7,902 nt of DNA, taken from NCBI GenBank assembly GCA_964461295.1, contig CAYWTX010000278.1, positions 1-7,902 on the forward strand, in the 5' to 3' direction. This DNA is from CAYWTX01 sp964461295 (lineage in GTDB: Bacteria; Planctomycetota; Phycisphaerae; SM23-33). Position 1 is the stretch's first letter. Every line of letters begins with the position of its first letter. Below are positions 1-5,462 of the stretch, piece by piece. Both the position numbers and the translations under genes were made by a program. Under the pieces are notes generated by a model. That model saw only the letters and a list, made by a program, of their open reading frames with translations, did not search any database and was not told the DNA's origin.

Positions 1-1044
1 GCCGTTGAACTTCCCCGGGGCCCAACCCGTCAACGTCAGCCAGACCGCCTGCACCGGCGCCCCGGGCTCCGGGCGATCGAACAGTCCCACGTACTCGCCG
101 CCACCGCGCCCGTAGCGCACCTGCACCTTGCCCGGCAGGCCTTCCACCGCGACGTCCAGCTTCTCGCCCGCCCCGGCCACGAAGATCTGCACCGCCGCGA
201 TGCCTCCCACGCCCGTCACGGCCCGCGCCGCGGCCGGCTTGCCGGCGGGGGGCACGGCCTTGATCTCGTGCCCCCACCGCTCCAGCGGGCTGGCGCTCCA
301 CACGACCAACCCGCCCTTGGCCCCCGGGGACGTGGCGGCCGCTTCGCCCGCCAGGCCGCTGCCTGCCGGCGCCGTCAGCGACGCCGACTCCAGGGCCACC
401 GTGTCCCACGCCACTCGACCCACGGGCGGCAGGTCGGCCGGTATCGGCGCGGCGTGCAGTTCCACAGCCAGAACGTTGACCCCCTTGCGGATCAGCTTGC
501 CCGGAAGCGCCGCGCCAAGCTTGCGCACGCGGGCTTCGTACCGGTCAGCCAGTTCCGGCGGCGGCGCCTTGGCGCCGTAATCGCGCAGCAGCGCCTCGCC
601 GTCCGGCGTGACGAACACCCTGCGCGGGTACGCCGTCGCAGGCGCCAGCGCCTGCAACTTGCCCGCGGGCATGTCGCCCCGGGCGATCTCCGTGCCGTTC
701 AGGTACACTACCGCCCCCCCGCGATAGGCCAGCAACAGCTTCGCGCCGTCGCCCTTGCCGTCCCCCTCGGCCATGAAACGCCCCCGAAGACAGATCAACT
801 CCGCGTTCATCTGCCGTCGCCCCGGCACCGGCGCCGCCTGCGCCGCCCAGCCGCCGTCGGCGAACTCGGGCATGGCCCACTCGCCCGCCGGCAGCAGCGG
901 CTTGGCGTCCGGCGAGTCGGGCTTGGCCGTGATGTAGTACCGCCACGAGGCCTGCGGGCCGAGCACGGTGGCGTCGGCGGCCCAAGCCGGCAACGAGCAT
1001 GCCCCTAAGACAGCGACCGCTTGGATGACCCGCTGGGCAATCAT
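1..1044 (-). CDS. Exported protein with galactose-binding-like domain and probable GH123/DUF4091-like module (3' end missing)
   Basis: The frame is open for 348 codons from ATG at 1044 to the window edge, so the C-terminus is missing. Residues 1-22 form a signal peptide: MIAQR, a hydrophobic stretch, then a likely signal peptidase I site after AWA. A lipobox-like LGAC at 13-16 makes a lipoprotein possible but less likely. Residues 33-200 resemble the jelly-roll galactose-binding-like domain of planctomycete and verrucomicrobial secreted proteins: WRYYITA near the start, VVYLNGTEIARGDMPAG at 112-128 and VNVLAVELHA at 189-198. Residues 247-348 (VVWSASPLE, GIAAVQIFV, VQAVWLTLTGWAPGKFNG) look like the N-terminal beta-sandwich of GH123/DUF4091-type proteins, which normally precedes a TIM barrel. 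The role is probably polysaccharide binding or breakdown outside the cytoplasm. The gene has its own ribosome-binding site and lies 237 bp after the VWA gene. The signal peptide and first domain are fairly sure; the hydrolase assignment is inference. Confidence 0.8.
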   Translation of the reverse strand, partial: MIAQRVIQAVAVLGACSLPAWAADATVLGPQASWRYYITAKPDSPDAKPLLPAGEWAMPEFADGGWAAQAAPVPGRRQMNAELICLRGRFMAEGDGKGDGAKLLLAYRGGAVVYLNGTEIARGDMPAGKLQALAPATAYPRRVFVTPDGEALLRDYGAKAPPPELADRYEARVRKLGAALPGKLIRKGVNVLAVELHAAPIPADLPPVGRVAWDTVALESASLTAPAGSGLAGEAAATSPGAKGGLVVWSASPLERWGHEIKAVPPAGKPAAARAVTGVGGIAAVQIFVAGAGEKLDVAVEGLPGKVQVRYGRGGGEYVGLFDRPEPGAPVQAVWLTLTGWAPGKFNG

Positions 1045-1050
1045 GTGCAG

Positions 1051-1058
1051 TTCCTTTC
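1051..1058 (-). promoter_or_regulatory. Shine-Dalgarno site of the exported-protein gene
   Basis: On the minus strand GAAAGGAA sits 6 nt before the ATG at 1044. This is the clearest ribosome-binding site in the window and fixes the start, which is also the codon that gives a complete signal peptide. No convincing -35/-10 pair was seen upstream of it. Confidence 0.7.
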
Positions 1059-1154
1059 TCTGTTACACGTTCAAGCCTCTAACACGCCGCGAGCCGCTAT
1101 GGACCGACCGGCCAACGCGACAGTCGATGCGGCGTCGCCGGGACCGCCTACGCG

Positions 1155-1234
1155 TGCAGGCGATGGATGCGGTCCCCGATTCGCAAGCAACCGCGCCGAC
1201 ACGGCACGGCTCCGTTGACATCCCGCGAGGGCGA
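1155..1234 (-). repeat. Diverged, inverted fragment of the intergenic repeat
   Basis: Read on the minus strand, the segment starting GAGCCGTGCCGTGTCGGC at 1212 aligns without gaps to 5128-5177 of the plus strand, with about 42 of 50 bases identical by hand count. Weaker similarity extends upstream to 1234 (19 of 27 bases against 5107-5133). It keeps the imperfect palindrome around CCGTG-CGG and the 'GGGACCGC-TCCAT' core. It lies in the gap between the second VWA gene and the exported-protein gene, in the opposite orientation to the large array. No 120-bp unit is present here. The rest of the gap (1045-1281) shows no gene and no clear terminator. Confidence 0.75.
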
Positions 1235-1281
1235 CAGTTCGGTCCGCGCTGGGCCGTTTTCATCGCTGCCCCGGCCCGGCC

Positions 1282-4200
1282 CTATGTCAATCCCCTCTTC
1301 TTCCGCAGGAGCCACTCGCCAGTCGCCAGGACGATGATCGCCGCCAGCAGCAGCCAGGAATCCCACAGCCGCGTCTCATGCACCTCCGTTCGCGAACTGC
1401 TTACTGGCCCCAGCGCCGCCATCACCGCCGATGCCTCCTCCGGCCCCACCACCACCCCGCCGGTGGCCTCCGCCAACCGGCGCAGCAGCGCCATGTCGGC
1501 CGACAGTTCCGTCTGCTCCGGCCCGCCGGCGGGGTCCACCGAGAACTCCGTCGATACGCTCTTCACGCCGTCGGGCTCGAGGATCGCCCCGATCTCCGGC
1601 GACTCCAGCGTCACGCGGTACGCCCCGCTGGGCAGGGCCGGCAACTCGCCTTCGTACATCCCGTGCGAGCCGGGCACGTACAGCAGTTGCCGCCGCGCCG
1701 CCGCCGCGCCGTCCCGCGTCACGGCCGCAAACACGCGTTCGCTCGCCAGTGGCGACAGGTCGCGCCGTACGATCCTTGCCCGCACCCGCACGCTCTGGGC
1801 CGGGCTGTACCGCGTGCGATCCGTGCCCAGCTTGACGAACTCGGTCCCGGCCTGCAACTTCTCCGACGCCGCCCAGCGCAGCACCTGCCCCCAGAAACGG
1901 TGGTGGTGCGTGTCGCCCACGCGGTACCGCAGCCGCCAGGTGTGGTCGAACGCCAGGGCCAGCACGCGCCCGGCCCCCGTCTGCTGCAACGCGATCAGCG
2001 CGTTGTCCTGTTGGTAGCGGCGGATCTGCTCATCGCGGGCGGCCGCGTCCTCGTCGGATGCATCCGCGGAGGCACGCCGCGGCTCCGCGGCCCCTCCGTT
2101 GGCGTCGCTTCCCTTCGCGAGCAGGAACCCCGGCGCCCCGGCCCCCAGCGCGTACGCCAGCACGGTGGCGCCGGGCCTGGCGCGACACGTCGGGTGCCGC
2201 CACGTCATCTCCGGAAACGACGCCCACACCTCCTCGCTCTTGCGCGGGTCGTTGTCCTGCGCCATCAGCACGCTTCGACGCCCCGCCGCCGTCAGGGCGA
2301 CGCGAAAGCCGTCGGTCGGCCCGCCGCCGCCCGCCGGCTGCGTCGTCGCCTGGAACGTGAAGGGCAGCACGTCGGCCAGCGGCGTGCCACCGTAGGCGTG
2401 CGGCATCGCGTCGCTGCCCGCGATCACGATCAGCGTCCGCCCGCCCTCGGTCACGAACCGCGCCAGCGTGTCGATCTGCTCGCCCGTCAGATCGGCTCGC
2501 TCCACGTCGCCGAGGAGGATGACGTCGAACTTGTTCCACTCGTCGCGGCTGGCGGGCAGGGCCGTCGCCTCGACCTCGCCCACCGCTCGCGAGGCCGACG
2601 CATGCACCGGCGGGCGGGCGTTGGCGTCGGCGATGCGGTCGGGGTGCAGCAGCACGTACTGAAGCTGCACGCCCCGGTCGCGGTCGGCGAAAAGATTCTT
2701 GATGTACCGGAACTCCCACCGCGGGCGGGAGTCGATGAGCAGCAGCCGCGTGCGCTGGCCGGTGGAGCCTACGGCGAAAGCGAAGGCGTTGTTGGCGGCG
2801 ACGGCCTCGCCGTCGACCGGGTCGATGCGGACCGAGTACGCGTGCATGCCGCCGCCCTTGGGCGTGTGGCGAAACTGCACGCTCGTGCGGTAGCTGTCCG
2901 CGCCGACCGGCACGACCACGACGCGCGGGGCGGCGTTGGGGTCCACTCGCGACGGGCCGTCGTAGAGCGCGACGCACACGGCCGCGCCGGCCAGGCCGTC
3001 GAGCTTCAGTTCCGCCTCGACCTGGACCTGATCGCCCTCGGCCACGCTCTCGGGGGCCTCGACGCCGATGACGGCGGCGTCGCGCGGCGCCCGCCGCGGC
3101 GCCATCACGATCGAGCACACCGGCGACTTCCGCAGGCCGAGCTGACCGGCCGGCGGTTCGACCCGCTCCGCCGCGTTGTGCCTCCCGTCGCCGAGCATCA
3201 CCACGCCGGAAAGCTGCTTGCCGGCCATGTCGGCGATGACCTTGTTCAGCGCGCCGGCGACGTCGGTCCCCTGGAGGTCGTCGCAAGGCGCGATCGCCGG
3301 CTTCTCCTGCTGGTTTCCATCCACCTTCGGCGCCGGCCACGACGCCGCATCCGCCTCCTGGCACCTGCCCGCGAAGGTGTACACCTTCACCTCGTAGCCC
3401 TTGCTCAGCCTCGCCAGAAGTCCGCGCGAATCCCTGGAAACGCTCCCACCTCCCTTCACCCCCAAGCCCGGGGACCAGAGTCCCTCGGGATCTTTCGACG
3501 TCGTCGCACCGCCGCCGCCCATCAGGATTTCCCGCGCCAACTCCAATCGCGTACGTTCCGCGACCTCGTCCACCGCCTTCCGCGTCGCGTCGTTCAGGGC
3601 AGCGTACGCCGCCGCGTCCAGCTTCTCGCCCAGCGCCGCCAGGCGCGGACCCACATCCGCCAGCGACGCGCCCACCTTCCGCACGCCCTGCGCCAACCGT
3701 TCCTGTCGCTCGCCCAGCGCCGCCTCGGCGCCCGCCCCCGTCATCTCCGCCAACTCCATCAGTCGGTCCCGCACCCCGGCCGCCAGCTCGCCCTTCGCCT
3801 CACGAAGGGCAGAACCCAACTCCCCCGGCAGGTCCGGCTCGTCCACCAGAACCTTTCCGATTGCCTCCCCCTGCTGCTCCGCCAGCTTCGCCCCGCCCGC
3901 GAAGCTCCGCTCCATCGCCGCCCGCCGCGCCGCCAGAAGGCGCCCCCGTGCCTCCGCCCCCTGCCCGCCCAGCAGAACCAGTTCCTCCCCCATCGCCGCC
4001 AACTGCTCCCGCAGCGCCACCAATCGCGCTTCCACCTGATCCAGCCGGTGACGCCGCTCCGCGCCCGCCACGCCCAGCGCCCCCGCCAGGCGAAGCCTCT
4101 CCGCCGGCGTCCGCTGGCTGTCCGCCACCCGCATCGACGCCGACTCGTCCACCAGCACCGCCACGTACCGCGGCAGGCCCTCCGTCTCCTGGCGCCTCAC

Positions 4201-4614
4201 CACCGGCTGCGCCAGCATCGCCACCACCAATAGCACCGCTACGCCGCGCATCGTCGCCAGGGCCGCCCCAGCCGCCCGCCCCGCCGTCTGCCGCTCCAGC
4301 CGGTACAGACTGAGCACCGTCTCCAGCGCCACGGCCCCCGCCGCCGCCAGCGGCCAGACCGGCCAGTCTGTCGCCAGCAGGACGCCTCGGCCCGTGAGCT
4401 GCGCGGCCAGCAGCATCGCCGCCCCGGCGGCCGCGACGCGCGCGGCGAACATGCCCGCCCGCGCCGCCCAGGCGTGTGCCGACGCACGGCGCACCCGTCC
4501 GCTCAGCAGGTGCAGCACCGCCCACGCCCCCACGGCGCCAAAGAGCATCCCCGCCGCCACGGGATCGGACAGCTTCGCGACCAAGCTCACAGATTGACTG
4601 CTTCCGACATCCAT
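1282..4614 (-). CDS. Membrane-anchored VWA protein with helical insertion and amidotransferase-like domain
   Basis: This 1110-aa protein has four predicted N-terminal membrane helices (about 18-37, 56-73, 86-104, 120-138) and one at the C-terminus (1084-1103) followed by RKKRGLT. Positive charges after helices 1 and 3 put the main body outside the cytoplasm. The VWA domain starts at 150 with the metal-binding motif DESAS (156-160). It is then interrupted by a long Ala/Glu/Arg/Leu-rich helical stretch (about 175-365) and a Gly-rich linker, and resumes near 395 with T450 and GDGRHN (475-480). A beta-sandwich follows (about 513-615), then an inactive glutamine-amidotransferase-like domain (about 620-910; LLLIDSRPRWEFRYIKN, YGGTPLADVLPF, TWRLRYRVGDTHHHRFWGQ) without a catalytic Cys, and a second beta-sandwich (925-1028). 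This is a familiar planctomycete architecture of unknown precise role, probably protein interaction or assembly at the membrane. A TTG eight codons upstream (4638) is an alternative start; ATG with a weak GAAGAAG is preferred. Confidence 0.9.
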   Translation of the reverse strand: MDVGSSQSVSLVAKLSDPVAAGMLFGAVGAWAVLHLLSGRVRRASAHAWAARAGMFAARVAAAGAAMLLAAQLTGRGVLLATDWPVWPLAAAGAVALETVLSLYRLERQTAGRAAGAALATMRGVAVLLVVAMLAQPVVRRQETEGLPRYVAVLVDESASMRVADSQRTPAERLRLAGALGVAGAERRHRLDQVEARLVALREQLAAMGEELVLLGGQGAEARGRLLAARRAAMERSFAGGAKLAEQQGEAIGKVLVDEPDLPGELGSALREAKGELAAGVRDRLMELAEMTGAGAEAALGERQERLAQGVRKVGASLADVGPRLAALGEKLDAAAYAALNDATRKAVDEVAERTRLELAREILMGGGGATTSKDPEGLWSPGLGVKGGGSVSRDSRGLLARLSKGYEVKVYTFAGRCQEADAASWPAPKVDGNQQEKPAIAPCDDLQGTDVAGALNKVIADMAGKQLSGVVMLGDGRHNAAERVEPPAGQLGLRKSPVCSIVMAPRRAPRDAAVIGVEAPESVAEGDQVQVEAELKLDGLAGAAVCVALYDGPSRVDPNAAPRVVVVPVGADSYRTSVQFRHTPKGGGMHAYSVRIDPVDGEAVAANNAFAFAVGSTGQRTRLLLIDSRPRWEFRYIKNLFADRDRGVQLQYVLLHPDRIADANARPPVHASASRAVGEVEATALPASRDEWNKFDVILLGDVERADLTGEQIDTLARFVTEGGRTLIVIAGSDAMPHAYGGTPLADVLPFTFQATTQPAGGGGPTDGFRVALTAAGRRSVLMAQDNDPRKSEEVWASFPEMTWRHPTCRARPGATVLAYALGAGAPGFLLAKGSDANGGAAEPRRASADASDEDAAARDEQIRRYQQDNALIALQQTGAGRVLALAFDHTWRLRYRVGDTHHHRFWGQVLRWAASEKLQAGTEFVKLGTDRTRYSPAQSVRVRARIVRRDLSPLASERVFAAVTRDGAAAARRQLLYVPGSHGMYEGELPALPSGAYRVTLESPEIGAILEPDGVKSVSTEFSVDPAGGPEQTELSADMALLRRLAEATGGVVVGPEEASAVMAALGPVSSSRTEVHETRLWDSWLLLAAIIVLATGEWLLRKKRGLT

Positions 4615-4631
4615 TGCTTCTTCGAGTTTAT

Positions 4632-4647
4632 CCCGCAAACGAGCGGG
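4632..4647 (-). other. Leader stem-loop before the second VWA gene
   Basis: A five-base-pair inverted repeat (CCCGC / GCGGG around a six-base loop) lies 17 nt upstream of the preferred ATG at 4614. A second small one (TGGCG / CGCCA around TTTT) lies at 4663-4676. Both would be in the mRNA leader if transcription starts upstream. They are short and may have no function. They are noted because this stretch otherwise has no gene and no recognisable promoter. Confidence 0.25.
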
Positions 4648-4689
4648 CAGGTATCGTTCCTATGGCGAAAACGCCAGGACCGGTCCTTA

Positions 4690-4714
4690 GGCGGCACCGT
4701 CCCTTCGGGGCTCT
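4690..4714 (+). repeat. Decayed copy of the repeat hairpin
   Basis: The plus strand carries CACCGTCCCTTCGGGGCTCTG, which matches the hairpin region of the 120-bp units (ACCGTCCCTAAGGGACGGCTCTG) after loss of a few bases at the centre. The flanks no longer align well. It lies about 80 bp upstream of the second VWA gene. The remaining bases of 4615-4842 hold no gene or promoter that I can support. Confidence 0.45.
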
Positions 4715-4842
4715 GTGTCCACTTGCCTGGTTACCGGGAAGCTTACGCCCCCGGCTGAATCCTCGACGCCCCGCCGTGGCTGAGATGCCGGTATGTGCAG
4801 TCGTCCCGTTGTGGGCCTTTGTGCGACTTCTGAGGGAGGCGC

Positions 4843-4907
4843 CATCAGAGCCGTGCCGTGCCGGCACGGTCGCCCGCGGACCAGGGACCGCTTCCATCCC
4901 GCCCGCC
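4843..4907 (+). repeat. 65-bp repeat block, copy 1
   Basis: It matches 5123-5187 with one difference (C at 4861, T at 5141). It contains the perfect 14-bp palindrome CCGTGCCGGCACGG at 4856-4869, then GACCAGGGACCGCTTCCATC, the start of a 27-29-bp sub-repeat. That sub-repeat recurs with changes at 4908-4936 and 4937-4963. Confidence 0.9.
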
Positions 4908-4946
4908 GACCAGGGAACGCCTCCATCCCGCCCGCGGCCGGAAACG

Positions 4947-5066
4947 CTTCCATCCCGCCCGCTGTCGGGAACGGTCCCTCATTCGCATCCGACCGTCCCT
5001 AAGGGACGGCTCTGTTGGGTTGCCAAGCCGCTCGCCGGGTTCGTTGCGTTCCTCATTGGGCGTTGG
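4947..5066 (+). repeat. 120-bp repeat unit, copy 1
   Basis: The unit runs from CTTCCATCCCGCCCGCTGTC to TTGGGCGTTGG. It holds the palindrome CCGTCCCTAAGGGACGG at 4993-5009, which can fold as a seven-base-pair stem with a TAA loop. It differs from copy 2 at three positions by hand comparison (CAT/CAC, GCC/GCG, CTCGCC/CTCACC). Confidence 0.9.
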
Positions 5067-5122
5067 TCGCCCGCCGACCAGGGACCGCTTCGCCCGCGAA
5101 GGACCTCGCCATCGCGAACTCC

Positions 5123-5187
5123 CATCAGAGCCGTGCCGTGTCGGCACGGTCGCCCGCGGACCAGGGACCGCTTCCATCCCGCCCGCC
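5123..5187 (+). repeat. 65-bp repeat block, copy 2
   Basis: This is near-identical to 4843-4907. The palindrome here reads CCGTGTCGGCACGG (5136-5149), so one pair becomes G-T. This version, rather than copy 1, matches the diverged fragment near 1155-1234. Confidence 0.9.
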
Positions 5188-5201
5188 CGCGGCCGGAAAC
5201 G

Positions 5202-5321
5202 CTTCCATCCCGCCCGCTGTCGGGAACGGTCCCTCATTCGCACCCGACCGTCCCTAAGGGACGGCTCTGTTGGGTTGCGAAGCCGCTCACCGGGTTCGTT
5301 GCGTTCCTCATTGGGCGTTGG
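5202..5321 (+). repeat. 120-bp repeat unit, copy 2
   Basis: It has the same length as copy 1 and three base differences from it. The hairpin palindrome is unchanged at 5248-5264. It starts 255 bp after copy 1 and 141 bp before copy 3; both distances are multiples of three. Confidence 0.9.
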
Positions 5322-5342
5322 CCGCCCGCGGACCAGGGACCG

Positions 5343-5462
5343 CCTCCATCCCGCCCGCTGTCGGGAACGGTCCCTCATTCGCATCCGACCGTCCCTAAGG
5401 GACGGCTCTGTTGGGTTGCGAAGCCGCTCGCCGGGTTCGCTGCGTTTCTCATTTGGCATTGA
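5343..5462 (+). repeat. 120-bp repeat unit, copy 3, overlapping a gene end
   Basis: The hairpin palindrome is again exact, at 5389-5405. The last 20 bases have diverged (CGTTTCTCATTTGGCATTGA against CGTTCCTCATTGGGCGTTGG). They overlap the last codons and stop of the upstream VWA gene at 5449-5462 on the minus strand. The hairpin lies 44 bp downstream of that stop and could act as a 3'-end structure for its mRNA, but it has no U-tract, so it is not called a terminator. Confidence 0.9.

Larger units (their letters stand above)
4843..5462 (+). repeat. Composite intergenic repeat array
   Basis: About 620 bp between the two VWA genes is built from a few related modules. The order on the plus strand is: 65-bp block (4843-4907), a 27-29-bp sub-repeat stretch (to 4946), a 120-bp unit (4947-5066), a 23-bp link and unique spacer (5067-5122), a second 65-bp block (5123-5187), a second 120-bp unit (5202-5321), a 21-bp link (5322-5342) and a third 120-bp unit (5343-5462). 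The link 'CGCCCGCSGACCAGGGACCG' recurs after the first and second units. The array contains several palindromes. Copies differ by only a few bases, which points to recent duplication or active homogenisation. No transposase, target-site duplication or regular spacer is visible. Long frames stay open through it on both strands, but none looks like a real protein. Confidence 0.9.

Noticed and set aside
1378..4233. 951-aa plus-strand open frame opposite the second VWA gene
   Set aside because: Its translation is Arg/Pro/His-rich with no domain, while the minus-strand frame has clear VWA, amidotransferase-like and membrane segments. It is a GC-rich antisense shadow.
4636..4638. TTG start for the second VWA gene
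   Set aside because: No Shine-Dalgarno sequence precedes it. The ATG eight codons later is the more likely start, although its own ribosome-binding site is weak.
5389..5405. Rho-independent terminator of the upstream VWA gene
   Set aside because: The stem is GC-rich and well placed, but no run of T follows on the minus strand, and the same hairpin recurs as part of the repeat.
4476..5462. 328-aa plus-strand frame spanning the repeat array
   Set aside because: Its first part is antisense to the second VWA gene and the rest is translated repeat. No ribosome-binding site or domain was seen. It is kept only as a testable point in the findings.
4843..5462. CRISPR array
   Set aside because: The repeats are 65-120 bp, unevenly spaced and contain sub-repeats. 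There are no uniform spacers and no cas genes.
4947..5462. Integron attC sites
   Set aside because: GTTGGGT occurs in each unit and fits the R'' core, but no matching RYYYAAC core was found at the other end, and the flanking genes are large membrane proteins, not cassettes.
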